Shown in pieces: positions 11,686-24,680 of a DNA stretch of 64,000 nt (its first letter is position 1; each line of letters starts with the position of its first letter). Below the pieces are notes generated by a model. The model was given only the letters and a program-made list of their open reading frames with translations, searched no databases and was not told the origin of the DNA. The stretch is from Datura wrightii (Eukaryota; Streptophyta; Magnoliopsida; Solanales; Solanaceae): assembly GCA_035772735.1 (NCBI GenBank), contig JASDFA010000007.1, forward strand, positions 37,602,501 to 37,666,500, given 5' to 3'. The position numbers and the translations under genes are program-made.

Positions 11686-13230
11686 GTGGTGAACAAGTTC
11701 CCTGATGTGTTTCCCGATAAGTTACCTGGTATTCCCCCAAAAAGGGAAATAGATTTTGCTATTGACTTGTTACCAGGCACTCAGCCAATATCCATTCCTC
11801 CCTATCGTATGGCTCATGCAGAACTCAGAGAATTAAAGGAGCAGCTGAAACACTTGTTGGATAAAGGTTTTATTAGGCTGAGTACTTCACCATGGGGTGC
11901 GCCAGTTCTGTTTGTAAGAAAGAAAGATGGCTCACTCCGTATGTGCATAGATTATCGGCAGTTGAATAAAGTTACTGTGAAGAACAAGTACCCGCTTCCC
12001 AGAATTGATGACTTATTTGATCAGTTGCAAGGAGCCAGATACTTTTCTAAGATTGACTTGCGGTCCGAATATCACCAGGTTCGAGTACGTGAAAGAGATA
12101 TTCCTAAAACGGCGTTCAGGACCCGATATGGGCACTTTGAATTTCTAGTTATGTCCTTTGGGTTAACGAATGCCCCGACAATATTCATGGACCTGATGAA
12201 TAGTATTTTCAGACCTTTCCTGGACTTGTTCGTAATAGTATTTATTGACAACATTCTGGTGTATTCTCGCTCTAAAGCAGATCACCGGACTCATTTGCGG
12301 ACAGTGCTCCAGACCCTCAGGGACCGCCAGTTATATGCTAAATTTTCTAAGTTTGAATTCTGGCTTAATTCAGTAGCCTTTTTAGGGCATATTGTGTCGG
12401 ATGCTGGTATACAGGTTGACACGCAGAAGATAGAAGCAGTCAAATCATGGCCTAGGCCTACCACTCCGATTGAAGTCCGTAGCTTTCTGGGATTAGCGGG
12501 ATATTACAGGAGGTTCGTTGAAGGGTTCTCGACTATTGCGGCACCTCTGACTAAACTGATGCAGAAAGCAGCAAAGTTTCAATGGACAGAGGCATGTAAG
12601 CAGAGCTTCCAGGAGTTAAAAGACAGATTAACCTCCGCCCCAGTGCTAGCATTGCCAGACGGTACAGAGGGTTATTCAGTGTATTGCAACTCATCAGGTA
12701 TTGGGTTAGGTTGTGTGTTGATGCAGCATGATAAGGTGATTGCGTATGCTTCCAGAGAGCTGAGGAAACACGAGAAAAATTACCCTACCCACGACTTGGA
12801 GTTAGCCGCAGTGATCCACGACTTAAAGATATGGAGACATTACTTGTATGGCGTCCATGTGGATATTTTCACATATCACAAGAGCCTACAGTATATCTTC
12901 ACCTAGAGGGAGCTGAATTTGTGACAGCGTCGCTGGTTGCAGTTATTGAAAGATTATGACGTGGACATTCTGTATCATCTGGGAAAAGCCAATGTTGTAG
13001 CAGATGCTCTCAGTCATAAGTCCATGGGGAGTTTGACGTATTTGCATCCCGAGCAGTGGGGATTGGTGAGGGAGATATATCAGTTAGCTAGCCTAGCCGT
13101 TCCTGTAGCAAAAACAGAGGATGGTAGTGCGGTAATACAAAACACCGACGTGTCATCATTAGTTGTGGAAGTGAAAGAACGACAATATGAGGATCCTGAC
13201 CTGATCCAGCTCAAAGACAGGATCCAGTAG
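11686..13230 (+). pseudogene. T2 reverse transcriptase and RNase H (catalytically dead)
   Basis: The longest intact stretch is 11686-12906 (406 codons). RT order: FPDVFPDKLPG, RMCIDYRQLNKV, the FSKIDLRS palm region, LTNAPT, then FIDN at 12241-12252. The second active-site Asp is Asn (AAC 12250-12252), where T1 and F keep Asp-Asp. RNase H has Asn for the first catalytic Asp (YCNSSG, AAC 12688-12690) and Tyr in FTYHKSLQY (12874-12876), where relatives have FTDHKSL. TAG at 12904-12906 and TGA about 18 bases later end it. A second open stretch, 12937-13230, covers YHLGKANVVADALSH and the connection. This is non-functional. Confidence 0.9.
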
Positions 13231-14588
13231 GGTAAAGCGCCAGATTTTCAGATAACTGAGGAAGAAGTGCTGTTATGCAAAGGTCGCCTATGTGTTTCAG
13301 ATGTTTCAGGGCTTCGTCAGCAGATTATGAACGAGGTACATTACGCCCGTTATTCTCTTCACCCCGGTGCGACAAAAATGTACCACTATATCAAAGAAAA
13401 CTACTGGTGGCTAGGTATGAAAAGAGAAATTGCTGAATTTGTAGCTCAGTTCCCTAACTGCCAACAGGTGAAAGCAGAACATCAGAAACCAGACGGATTG
13501 ACTCAAGACATAGTTGTGCCTCTCTGGAAATGGGAAGCAGTGAATATGGATTTTGTGGCCGGATTACCTCGTACCAGACACAGATATGACTCTATATGGG
13601 TGATAGTTGATAGATTGACAAAATCAGCGCATTTCCTGCCAGTAAAAGCTACTTTCTCTACCGAAGATTACGCCGAATTATTTATCAGAGAAATAGTTAG
13701 ATTGCACGGTGTTCTAGTATCTATTATCTCTGATAGAGGAGCACAGTTTACAGCTAGATTTTGGCAGTCATTTCAGAGGGGTCTGGTAACGAGATTAATT
13801 TGAGCACAACATTCCACCCTCAGACAGATGGACAAGCTTAACGCACTATTCAGACGCTCGAGGACATGCTATGAGCGTGTGTGCTAGATTTTGGAGGTAG
13901 CTGGGATGAGCATTTGCCGTTAATTGAATTTGCTTATAATAACAACTATCACTCAGCCATCCAGATGGCGCCTTTCGAGGCATTATACGGGCGAAAATGC
14001 AAATCACCGATTGGCTGGTTTGAAACAAGAGAATCAGCGTTGGTTGGGTGAGACATTGTTCAACAGTCAGAGAAAAAGGTAAAGCTTATCCGAGAACGCT
14101 TACTGACTGCACAGAGCTGCCAGAAATCATATGCAGATGTTCGGCGCAGAGACTTGGAATTCGATGTAAATGACTCGGTATTTCTGAAAGTATCTCCGAT
14201 GAAAGGGGTGATGAGATTCGGCAAGAAAGGTAAGCTCAGCCCGAGGTTTGTTGGGCCTTATCAGATTCGTCGAAGGATAGGCTGAGTAGCATATGAGTTG
14301 AACTTGCCGCCAGAATTAGAATCTGTTCATCCGGTCTTCCATGTGTCTATGCTAAGAAAATGCATAGGAGACCCATCCAGAGCAGTTCCAGTCCAGGATA
14401 TCCAAATTACAGAAGAGCTGGCCTATGAAGAGGTTCCAGTAGCCATCTTAGATAGACATATTCGTAGACTGAGAACTAAAGATATTGCATCTGTCAAGGT
14501 ATTGTGGCGTAACAGGAACCGAGAGGAGATGACTTGGGAGGCGGAGGAAGATATGAAGACCAGATATCCTCACTTATTCCAGGCCTAG
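13231..14588 (+). pseudogene. T2 integrase with C-terminal chromodomain-like segment (broken)
   Basis: The HHCC-type zinc-binding region (HYARYSLHPG...QFPNCQQ) is followed by the DDE core: NMDFVAGLPRTRHRYDSIWVIVDRLTKSAHF, then SDRGAQF (about 13735). The D-X35-E Glu codon is TAA at 13839-13841. A one-base deletion near 13795 shifts frame, and more stops follow (13870, 14049, 14284). The GPY-like part (VSPMKGVMRFGKKGKLSPRFVGPY) leads into an open stretch 14298-14588. Its end, ILDRHIRRLRTKDIASVKVLWRN...TWEAEEDMKTRYPHLF, is chromodomain-like. In the family this segment directs insertion to heterochromatin, which suits the nested setting. Confidence 0.88.
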
Positions 14589-14852
14589 TCAGGCGACAGG
14601 TATGTCCGTATTATTACTTATGCAATACCTTATAGTTGTGTATGAATAAATGAGAAAGATTGATGCTTAACTATCCAGTGAATCCCAAAGTATTGTGTGC
14701 AGTACCTGTATTGGACTTTTCTACGTTTCAGGTTTTTGGTATAGTCCATATTACAGGGGAGACTCTGTTGAAATCTTTCTAAATAAGTAAGTTGAGAAGT
14801 CCTCTAGATAGCAGTTTCCATTCGAGGACGAATGTTCTTAAGGGGGGGAGAA
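14589..14852 (+). other. T2 3' untranslated region and polypurine tract
   Basis: About 250 bases without an ORF. It ends with the motif GAGGACGAATGTTC, shared with A and B, and a polypurine tract (AAGGGGGGGAGAA, 14840-14852) directly before the 3' LTR. The tract primes plus-strand DNA synthesis. Confidence 0.85.
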
Positions 14853-17423
14853 TGTTATACCCTGTAAGATTTCTGACACCTAGATGGCCTATTCACACGG
14901 TGATTAAGATTATTTGAAAGCCATGCGTGCTAGAGAAAGGCCCGGGAAAGGATCGGACGGATAGCCTGTCGAACCATCACAGAAGAAGCCGAGGCAGAGC
15001 CCCTCCGCGATGGCAATGTGTCACGGAGGTGGAGCCTCCGCGTTGGCTCCGTGACACGTTGGGCCTGTCCAGGCCCAAGTATATAAAGCCCCACTTTGGT
15101 TTTTTTTCATTAAACTCATTATAATTTCCAGAGAATTCGTAGAAAATAGTGGAAGAGACGAAGAGGGTTATATATTATCGTCCGATTACGCTGCCAAATG
15201 TAGTCCAAATCTAAATTAACTCCAGATACCAAGGTATATAGCAGTAGGGAGCATTCCTACGGATTTTGTTTCGCGAAATACGGCTGACGAATCGTCGAGC
15301 TACCGGACTAAGGTAAGTAGAATTGCTCCAAACTAGTGTCTATGTGTTCCTAGCTGTGAAGTGAATAGTTCTCCCTTCTGGACTTCTGGAAAATAGCGAG
15401 TTTTTGACCGTCTTTCGATAAGCCTAAGTTTAGGCTATAATTATATCGAAAGTGATGTCGTCCTTCAGAATAAAGTTGTATTTAGTGCTAATTGGCATAT
15501 ATATGAATGCAGTTGGGAGAAATAGCTGAAATACTGATCGAGCTACGCCGGTTAGTCGGGAAATCAGAAGCGAAGGTATGTAAAGCTAGTTTCCTCGGCA
15601 AGTTAGTAGTCTCGGTATATTAAAATAGTTTAAAAGCCAATAGAATGTTCAGGAGTCGTGTGTTATGTTTATTATGAATATTGGTACGATTTTAGAAGCA
15701 TCATGTTATGTATAGAGTGAAACTTGCTAGCATGATATAAATTCTAATACAAAGTGTTAGGAACTGTACAGCATGCCCAGTATGTGATTTAGTAAAGTAT
15801 GTTAGGATATTATCGTATTCAGTTGAAACTTAGTAAAACAATATAAGTATCTGAAGGGTATCTCAGAAGTAGAATGGTAGATTAAAATAAAGTTTAGAAA
15901 GCATGTTAGAAATAGTAAATCATGTTACTATAGAAGCTCAGTTATACAGCATGATTTCTAGCAGAAAAACTATATCTTGTTCAACATTAGACTTAGTACA
16001 GTGTGGTAGAAGATTATATATATATACCACTATCAGTTTCAGCATGTATTAAATACCTACATATCACTATCACTAGTTCAGCATAAAGTATGTACAGATA
16101 CATTATCATCACTAGCTTCAGTATGTGGTATATACAGATAGTATTACTAGTTGAGACCACTGTATTGTGTTGGGGTTGGATTACCTAGCATCCACGACCG
16201 CCCCAGGGTTAATAGTTGTATTGACTCATCCGCCAGAGGACGAGGATACGTCACTCTACGGAGTGGAATGCTGTCCCACAGGGGACGAAGATGGAATGCC
16301 GGTTTTCCCCATATTGTGCCTTGGTCGGCCTTTATACACCCCCGTCGAGCGGGTACGCCCGGGGTGTTGATTCAGGAGTCCTCCGGACTTAGGTACAGTT
16401 ATAGTCAGGGGCTCAGCGAGCCCAAGTGCATACCTAGGGGATCAGCAGGATGCTTATAGTTATTATAGGAGATGGGACAACTGGGGTAGGGGTATAGATT
16501 GCGTGTTGATTGTACCTCCCGGCTTATGGGGGCCAGGTAAGGTTTGTGTGTGCCATGCTATGTTATATTATGTTATGCCATGTTGCACTAGATATGAGTA
16601 GATCGACAATAGAGCGATACATTTCCAGGTATTACTCCTACTCCTTCCAGCATAGTTGAGAGTAGGCATAGCTTTACATTTTCAGTCAGTTAGTCTATTC
16701 CTTCCTATTTCAGTTCCATCAGTTGTATTGCTGTTTTCAGATATTTCTTTCAGTTATTGTTTTACATACTCAGTACCAGCGGTACTGACGCCCAGTGGGG
16801 CGCTGCATTACTTGCCTGCAGGTACTCATAGACGAGGGGTCGATACCTCGTGATTCCAGCCAGCTCACAGGTTCATCCGCTCCAGTCATCCGGAGCTAGA
16901 TAGCTAGAGGTTTATCCCTTTCTTTTGTTGTACAACATGGGTAGGCCGGGGCCCTGTCCCGACCATCTTATTCGTATTCTTAGAGGCTTGCAGTCTGTAT
17001 ATATTTCCCTGTGGTCAGTTGAGCCGGTCGTGTAGGGCCGTGCAGTTTGTTATAGTTGTTTAGCATTTCAGTTATGTTGGCCATGTGAGGTCTTATCCAG
17101 TCAGTAGTGGTGACCTTGCCGGTCACGTAGTTATTCAATATTCCATTGTTCAGTTACAGATAACTAGACAGCATAGTGGCCTTGTCGGCCCGCATAGGCT
17201 CCCCTATATTGATATGTTTCTGGTTAGCTGTTAGTACAGGTACAGGTGGCTATAGTCCCAGTTGGCCGGAGGTTGTGTTTACAGCCATTATATAGCCCTT
17301 TGTTCCCAGAAATCTGAGTTAGAGCCATCCAGGCACCAGATGTGCTCAGGCTCAGTAGTCTAGTAGTTCAGGTCCTAGTAGGGTACCAAGTGCCAGTCAT
17401 ACCCCCTAAGGCGGGGCGTGACA
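14853..17423 (+). repeat. T2 3' LTR (2571 bp)
   Basis: Starts TGTTATACCC and ends GGCGTGACA, followed by the CTATG duplication. It keeps the two segments deleted from the 5' LTR. TATATAAA is at 15080-15087, and the CG-rich palindromic module is at about 15002-15060. Confidence 0.94.
15080..15087 (+). promoter_or_regulatory. TATA box, T2 3' LTR
   Basis: TATATAAAGCCCC, equivalent to 7442. Transcription from here would read out into element A. Confidence 0.55.
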
Positions 17424-17428
17424 CTATG
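17424..17428 (+). repeat. Target-site duplication of T2, right copy
   Basis: CTATG, identical to 7210-7214. With it, the A integrase reading (GCT GAG GAC TAT GCT AGA TTG) is restored across the insertion. Confidence 0.95.
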
Positions 17429-18360
17429 CTAGATTGTACATTTGAGAGTTAGTTCTGTTGCACGGAGTTCCCTTGTCCATCATCTCAGACAGGGGTATTC
17501 AGTTTACCTCACAATTTTGTAGATCATTTCAAAAGGGCCTTGGCACTCAGGTTTAGCATAGCACAACTTTTCACCTGCAGACAGAGGGTCAGGCCAAGCG
17601 AACTATTCAGACTCTTGAGGATATGTTGAGAGAGTCTGTCATTGACTTCAAGGGTAGTTGGGATGATCATTTTCCTCTCACTGAGTTTGCCTACAATAAC
17701 ATATACCACTTTAGCATTCAGATGGCTCCATTTGAGGCTCTCTATGGGTGGAGGTGTAGATCACCTGTTGGTGGGTTCAAGGTAGGTGAGGCTACATTGA
17801 TAGAGCTAGATTCTGTTCATGAGGCCATAAAGAATTTTCATCTTATTAGAGATAGACTGAAAACAACTCAGAGTCGTCAGAAGTCATATATGGATGTTAG
17901 GAAGAGAGAGCTTGAGTTCGAGGTTAATGATTGGGTATTTCTGAAGGTGTCTCCCATGAAAGGAGTGATGAGGTTCGGGAAGAAAGGAAAGCTTAATCCC
18001 CGATATATTGGCCCTTATAGGATTCTGAGGTGAGTTGGCAAAGTGGCATATAAGTTGGTGTTACCAACAGAGTTAGCCCTGGTACATCCAGTTTTCCATT
18101 TATCTCTATCGAAGAAGTGCATAGGTGACCCAGCCTTGGTTGTTTCGGTGGAGAGCATAGGTGTGAAGGATCGTGTTACTTATGAGGAGGTTCTAGTTGG
18201 GATCCTTTATCGTTAGGTTAGTAAGTTGAGAAATAAGGATGTAGCTTCAGTGAAGGTTTTATGGAGGAATTAGCTAGTTAAGGGAGCTACGTGGGAAGAC
18301 GAAGCAAATATGATGGCTAGATACCCGCTTCTTTTCCCTTCTAGTCCAGTTTCAGCATGA
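17429..18360 (+). pseudogene. Element A integrase, second part, with chromodomain-like end (broken)
   Basis: Continues the integrase interrupted at 7214. It carries LHGVPLSIISDRGIQFTSQF and then the catalytic-Glu region, which reads GQAKRTIQTLEDML with Lys where the D-X35-E Glu should be. From there the frame is open at 17623-18033 through FAYNNIYHFSIQMAPFEALYG, the VSPMKGVMRFGKKGKLNPRYIGPY segment, and a TGA (about 18031). The end reads KLRNKDVASVKVLWRN...TWEDEANMMARYPLLFP with stops at about 18214 and 18271, and a terminal TGA at 18358. If intact it would be integrase with a C-terminal chromodomain. Confidence 0.87.
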
Positions 18361-18604
18361 GGTATTAGTTTCCTCTTTTGTACTCAATTCAGTTTCATTT
18401 CAAGCTCATGTCTCTCAGTTCCTTTAATTTTTTTGCATGTATGTCTGAATCATGAATTCAATTCAGTCATGCATATCAGTTTAGAGTCAGACACTCCATA
18501 AGATTTCAGCTTCAATTGTTTATTAATTAGGATTACAGTTTCTTCACTAACCCTTTAGTATGCTTAACCCACATTCAGGACGAATGTTCCCAAGGGGGAG
18601 ATAT
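18361..18604 (+). other. Element A 3' untranslated region and polypurine tract
   Basis: AT-rich, with no ORF. It ends in AGGACGAATGTTC and the polypurine tract AAGGGGGAGA (18592-18601), matching the layout before the T2 and B 3' LTRs. Confidence 0.8.
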
Positions 18605-20042
18605 TGTACTACCCCAAAAACCCCTAAGATCAGACCGAGGGTTTAATCAGAAGAATCAGGAAAATCTACACCAGGTTACAGAATGAGTCGTTTAGTGACT
18701 CATGGTGTGAACAAACGGGTCGTCAAGTGACCCATTAAGTAGTGCCTAGTTTGAAGAGATTCCATTTCTCAGTCAGTGGCAATGGATGAGATGACGAGTC
18801 GTCGTGGCTCCAAATGAATCATGGTATGACCCGTCAAGTGGGTAAAGGGTGATATTGCAGTATTGGTAACGGGTCGACGAAATGAATCGTCATGTTCCTA
18901 ACGACTCATCACGTTGGTCGTGAGGGTGAGAAGGTTGGGAAATTGGAATTTCTAGTGGTGGTGATGAGGGGAGACAACAAGTCATTAGAGGATCTAACGA
19001 CTCGCTATGTCCCTCGTGGTGACTAGTAGTGTCATTTTTCCTGCGAAATCAGTAAGGGAATTTTCATAATTCCTAAGCTCCTAAGCCCTAAACTACGTCA
19101 TTTTAAGCTCTAAAAGAAGTGTGTTAAGGGATTTTAACCTATTCTAATTCATTCAACTCACACGCATGCAACGTCTAAAAGTTCCTTTTGAAGGTCAAGC
19201 TTCACTCCTATCAATTCTTCCCCAATTCTCTTGGGCTTTCAAAGTCAAGTTGAGATTCATCTTGCCCAGGTATATAGGGATAAGAATGAGATTTTCCTTT
19301 CACTCTCATGTACGAATTTCTTCTTAAATTAATGAATTCATGTCTTAATTCAAGTTTATGACCTTATAGGGTTTTAACCCAATTTTATGAAATTCTCTAC
19401 GATTTGTTTATGGCTCAATTCCCTTCATGTTCCAAATCATGTTTTAAGATTCATGGGTAGATTTTATATCTAAATTGATTATAAATTCATGATTTCAAGT
19501 TTTAGAAAATTATGCCCAATTATGCAAGTTTCATGAAAAGTCAAGTTTATAATTCATGATTTTCAAGTATGATGAGATATCTAGCATGATTGAATGTTTA
19601 TAAACTACCCATGTATGAATTTATGATTTTGACTTATGAAGTCTATTTCAAGTATGCATGATTTTAATATTTGGGAAATCCCACACATGTTAAATATGTT
19701 TTCATGATTTAGCCAAGGCTAATAAGATCAGGTTATGATATGTTTTGGAGTCAAGACTCCCTATGTTTAGATTTCAGACTGTGCATGTGATTGTGATTTC
19801 AGCTTCAATGAAAATTATAGGAGTATTGTGCATGTTTTTTGGAGTAGTGTCTAGCACCGAGTAGGCTTGGGGTTCCAAGGTTCTCTAGTCTCAAAAGTAC
19901 GCGCCAGCATAGGTATATTTTATATTTTGGACCTCTTAAGTGAGTTTAACCCTTGCCCCGAGGGACCTTCATCTTGATATTGATATAATGGTAGTGTCCA
20001 TAGCCCTGACAAGATTTTGGACGGCTCTGCACACTTAAGTAT
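18605..20042 (+). repeat. Element A 3' LTR, first part
   Basis: Starts TGTACTACCCCAAAAACCCC and holds several inverted GAGTCGT...TGACTCA-type units (about 18680-19030). It then runs AT-rich to the block TCTAGCACCGAGTAGGC (about 19850), which F and B share. E2 interrupts it at 20043 after the duplication AGTAT (20038-20042). It continues at 39517. Without the insertion the LTR would be 2219 bp. Confidence 0.85.
20038..20042 (+). repeat. Target-site duplication of E2, left copy
   Basis: AGTAT before the TGATCTTGGG start of E2. The identical AGTAT follows E2 at 39512-39516. Confidence 0.93.
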
Positions 20043-21448
20043 TGATCTTGGGCAAATTTATATGCCCAAGTGATACTCAAAGGTGTCATTTTAGCCTTGT
20101 TTATCTATCAATGTTTATATATTCTCACGTGATTGATAATAAAATGTGAATTTATACTAACCAACATGATTAGCGTTGTTTTGCAGGTGAAATATAATTT
20201 TGGGAAGCTAAAATACGTGTTGGGAGAGATTGGGGTTAGACTCGGATGTTAGTAAGGGAAAAAGCATTTGAAGGCACAAATTAAAGGGGCTCCGCGATGG
20301 AGCCGTGTCACGCTGCCATCGCGGATGCCTTCTGCCTGGATAGGGATTTTTTGCCAAAATCCAGTGAGGGTGCGCGTTGGGGCCGTGGCACGTTGGCCTA
20401 GCCCCGCGTTGCACGCCATGCCACGTTGGGCCTTATTACCTGGACAATCAATTTCCAGTAAGGGTCCGCGTCAGTGGTGTGTCTAGGAGGTAGTGCTCCG
20501 CGATGCACTCCGTGACACGTTGCTTGTTATTCCGAGAAGAATTCCCACTAGAATAAATAGAACACTTAGGTTCATTTTTAATTATTCTGACTTGGTGGAG
20601 CAAGAACGTGGGTTACAGGCAGTTAAGAGGAATCGGGTTTTTCTCTATCTCCTTCTTCTTTAATTCAATTGCTTGTATGTTTAACACTCAATTAACGATG
20701 TTTAATCCACAAATGAGTGGCTAATTCCTCTTCTTGCTGAGGTTAAGAACAATTGTATTGAAATGTAGCTATTGATCAATTGAGTTTTTCATCTTTTCTT
20801 CCATGGTTGTTCTATTGGTTCTTGTTCTTACTGCATTAATGTGTGGCCAATGTTAATGTATATCTAAAAAGTCCAGTTTCACTCGAGAGAGCAAGAAATT
20901 GGAAAGTTGTGAATCAATAGGATACGATCTTTTCTTAGTTTGGGAAAATTAAGAATTGATTTACCTTCAGGATAGAAATATACCTAAAAGTCGTATTAGT
21001 CAATTAAGGAATCAGTTTTGTATGGCTAGAACATGAATTTCGTTTAATCACAGAAATGTAGGTGGACGGTTCATGATTCTTAAGTTGGGTTAAATACGAG
21101 AGTTTTAATCCATTGGCAATAATTCTTGACTAGCAACCGGAGGAAAGATTAACCAAAAATTGTATCGATAATTAGTTTCTATACATGTTCATTTAGCCTC
21201 AGCATGCTCACATTCATAGTTCAGGCTCACATTAGATATTCGTTTTAGACTTAACATACAATTAGAAATCAAAATATCAAACTCTTCTTTGCACTGTTGT
21301 CTTCATTTTTAGAGTAAGTATAGTAACACTTAAGTAGTTTGTTACCTTATCCCAGTCCCTGTGGGATCGATACTTGGCTTACTTAAGCCACTTTACTACT
21401 TGTTCGACCACGTGCACTTGTGTGTAGTTAATTACCCCAAAGCAGACG
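20043..21448 (+). repeat. E2 5' LTR (all but its last 6 bases)
   Basis: Starts TGATCTTGGGCAAATTTATATG. It carries the CG-rich module (about 20285-20330 and 20485-20525) and ends at the AGACG duplicated by E1 insertion. The last bases, CGAATA, are at 31198-31203, next to the primer-binding site. The TATA-equivalent reads GAATAAATAG (about 20561), a change from the TATAAATAG of the 3' LTR at 38601. It forms an inverted repeat with the E1 LTR that starts at 21449. Confidence 0.93.
21444..21448 (+). repeat. Target-site duplication of E1, left copy
   Basis: AGACG, repeated exactly at 31193-31197 after E1. Joining across the insertion restores the E2 LTR end (...AAGCAGACGCGAATA). Confidence 0.93.
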
Positions 21449-22870
21449 TGTTCGGTGCTTTTGCTTTGGGTATAACGCTACACGCAAGTGCACGTGGTCG
21501 AACAAGTAGTAAAGTGGCTCAAGTAAGCCAAGTATCGATCCCACAGGGACTGGGTTAAGGTAACAATCTGCTCAAGTGTACTATATTTTAATTCTAACAA
21601 TGAAGACAACAGTGTAAACAAGAGTTAGATATTTTTGGGTTCTAATTTTTATGCTAAGTCTAAAACAAATATCTAATGTGAGTCTGAACTATGAATGTGA
21701 GCATACTGAGGTTAATTGAACATGTAAAGAAATTAATTATCGATATAAATTGGTTAACCTTTCCTCCGGTTGCTAGTCAAGAACTATTTCCAATGGATTA
21801 AAACTCTCGTATTTAACCCAACTTAAGAATCATGTACCGTCCACCTACATTTCTATGATTAAACGAAATTCATGTTCTAGCCATACAAACTCGGTTCCTA
21901 AATTGACTAATACGACCTTCAGGTATATTTCTATCCTGAAGGTAAATCAATTCTCAATTTTCCCAAACCAAGAAAAGATCATATCCTATTGATTCACAAC
22001 TTTCTAATTTATTGCTCTCTCGAGTGAAACCGGACTTTTTAGATATACATTAACATAGGCCACACATTAATGCAGTAAGAACAAGAATCAATAGAACAAC
22101 CATGGAAGAAAAAATGAAAAACCAAATAATCAATAATCACATTTCAATTCAATTGTTCTTAACCTCAGCAAGAAGAGGATTTAGCCACTCATTAGTGGAT
22201 TAAACATCATTAAATGAGTGTTAAACATACAAGCAATTGAATTAAAGAAGAAGGAGATAGAGAAAAAACCCTGATAATTTCGTCCCCTCAACTGCCTGTA
22301 ACCCATGTTCTTTCTCCACCAAGTCAGAAAATTGAAAAATGTACCTAAGTGTCCTATTTATACTGGTGGGAATTTTTCCCGAATAACAAGCAACGTGTCA
22401 CGGAGTGCATCACGGAGCACTGCCTCCGTGACATGCCACTGACGCGGACCCTCACTGGAAACTGGGTGTCCAGGTAATAAGGCCCAACGTGGCACGACGT
22501 GCAACGCGGAGCTAGGCCACCGTGCCACGGACCCAACGCGCACCCTCACTGGAAATTGCCAAAAATTCCCTAGCCAGGCAGAAGGCCTCCGCGATGGCAG
22601 CGTGACACGGCTCCATCGCGGAGCCTCTTTATTTTGTGCCTTCCAATGCCTTGTCCTTTGCTGACATCCGAGTCCAACCCTGATCTCTCCCAACACGCAT
22701 TTTAGCTTCCCAAAATTACATTTTACCTGCAAAACAATGCTAATCATGTTGGTTAGTATAAATTCACATTTTATTAACAATCACATGAGAATGTATCAAC
22801 ATTGCTAGATAAACAAGGCTAAAATGACATGTTTAAGTATCACTTGGGCATATAAATTTGCCCAAGATCA
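21449..22870 (-). repeat. E1 3' LTR (1422 bp)
   Basis: Minus strand; sense start TGATCTTGGGC (22870), end ...CCGAACA (21449). TATAAATA is at 22355-22362 (sense), with the CG-rich module upstream of it (22390-22625). It matches the other E1 LTR with few changes. Back to back with the E2 5' LTR, it makes a 2.8-kb palindrome centred at 21449. Confidence 0.93.
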
Positions 22871-24680
22871 CTTACCCCACACTTAAATCCTTGTTTGTCC
22901 TTGAACAAAAATCTTACACCTCATGCAATTTACACCCCAACCTCGCTACTTTGGTTTGACAATTTAGGCTACGGTCATACCGATTATTCAATACAGCAAA
23001 TCATCAAGAAAACACGCATGGTCCAATCAATGCAGGACCTTCAATACATCAAGGCCTCCTAGACTTAAGAATCGACTCTCGATATTGGCAAACTCATGCA
23101 AATCAGCTGGTCAAGACATCCGACACGAAAATTAATCTCTCATCAAGCATGTGCCCTCACAATGACAAGAGAATTTTCCCCTTTTTGATCATACGAACTC
23201 AAACGATTACATGCAGGGGCATATAAACACAATTTCGCTCTCTCTCCCAAAAGAATTCACATGCATCATGTCACGACCCATAAGCTTGCCTTTAGTGTAT
23301 TACTCCACTAATATAAAGAAGTGTGATGTAAGATCACATAGGACTTTAACGGGTTGTAACGTAAGCTACGGAACTAGTAAATATTGGGCTTGCCAATAAT
23401 AGTCACTAGCATCCTTAAGCGCCTTTTCAATACATCCCATCCAACTAGTGGACATTGTTTCTTTCTTCGTCCTCCCATTCTTGAAGTTTGTCTTTAGTTT
23501 GGCCCATCTTATTAAGCACACTTGACACAACAACAAAGATTATTCATACATCTTCATGATACTTTATTTATAACAAGTGCACCTTAAACCTTTTCTTTCC
23601 TTCCATCACTCTGCTTTTCTTTTGTTTTCACCATTTTCACTCTTTGACACTTTGGGAAAATTATTTTCTCTTCTTCAGCGCTTAAGAGTTTTGGATCAAA
23701 TTTATGGCTAATGAAAAGAAGGGATTAAGCTCGGCTTACAACTTTTTGACAAAAGAAAAAAATAATAGGCTAAAGGCTCAACGGGCTGACTAGGGTGTAC
23801 AATCAAGGTGGGTACTATAATGAAAAAGAGAAACTTTCGGTTAAAAACAAAGAAATGCCTACATCCTTTCCTACAATACACCTCCTTCATTTCGTTTTGT
23901 ACACACACCAGGCAAGTTCTAGACACTTCACAATAGCATGGAATAACAAAATCTCATTTCACACTTATTGCACATGCTCAATTCAAGATGTATTCACGGA
24001 CTCTTCAATCAGCTAATTATAAGAATTCAAACATTAACCCTCAATCACACTGCATCGACCCTATGGCCTAGGTATCTCAACATATTTACAAAGTTGCATG
24101 CTTCCATACAAATCACTGTTGCATTTCAAATACCATGTACAACATGCAACCAGAATTCCACAACCATAAAGTAACTACAGGTTTTGGGATGCAACCCACA
24201 AAAGAAAAACAACTAAAAAAGAATAAATAAAAAAATCTACTCCTAACGACTACATTTCCCTTAAGACGGTCGTCATCCATCCATCATAGGGAACGGTCAC
24301 TAACTAAGACTTCAGTTCAATGGGACCATTCTCGGTAAAAGAACCGAAAACAAATGCCGAGAAACCCAAGAATTGAAGAAAAAAAGAAAAATTTTAAAAA
24401 TATCGATCATTTCGATAAACAAAAATATGTAAAAAATCAACTAGCAACATTCAGCAACAAACAACAGTTTCACATTTCACATATAATTACAATACAGAAC
24501 AACAACTTCAACAAATCACAAGGTCACAAAATTTTTTCCACAAGGCACAACAACAGAACAAAACATACACAACAACATAACTAGCACCTAACTACTCCCA
24601 CCCCATACTTATATCGAACACTGTCCCCAGTGTTTACATAGATTAAAATAGCACAAAAATTGGGTGGTGGAACTCCCTGA
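22871..24680 (-). other. E1 3' noncoding region with purine-rich tract and PPT-like motifs
   Basis: 1.8 kb between ORF2 and the 3' LTR, with no conserved ORF. TAAGTGTGGGGT (sense) is at 22874-22885 directly before the LTR, a variant (TAAGTATGGGGT) is at 24600-24611 just after ORF2, and a decayed one is near 23957. A block near 23270-23345 and a purine-rich sense tract (about 23565-23700) both have counterparts in E2 and in D. Confidence 0.75.

Larger units (their letters stand above)
7215..17423 (+). mobile_element. T2: complete but defective Ty3/gypsy chromovirus-type retrotransposon
   Basis: A full structure: 5' LTR (7215-9609), tRNA-Met-type primer-binding site (9614), gag, protease, RT-RNase H, integrase with C-terminal chromodomain-like segment, polypurine tract (14840-14852), 3' LTR (14853-17423) and CTATG duplications on both sides. 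It splits element A inside the integrase core (GAGGACTATG / CTAGATTG...). It cannot be autonomous: the RT active site reads FIDN, RNase H has lost catalytic Asp residues, and the integrase catalytic Glu codon is a stop. The order and the chromodomain place it in the Tekay/Del-like chromoviruses. Confidence 0.93.

Noticed and set aside
21400..21510. Perfect-looking short palindrome read as a MITE or terminal inverted repeat
   Set aside because: It is the meeting point of two inverted E LTRs, explained by E1 insertion with the AGACG duplication.
24354..24584. ORF of 76 codons in the E1 3' region (and 23968-24174)
   Set aside because: Antisense to the element, asparagine/lysine-rich from AT-rich DNA, and not preserved in E2.
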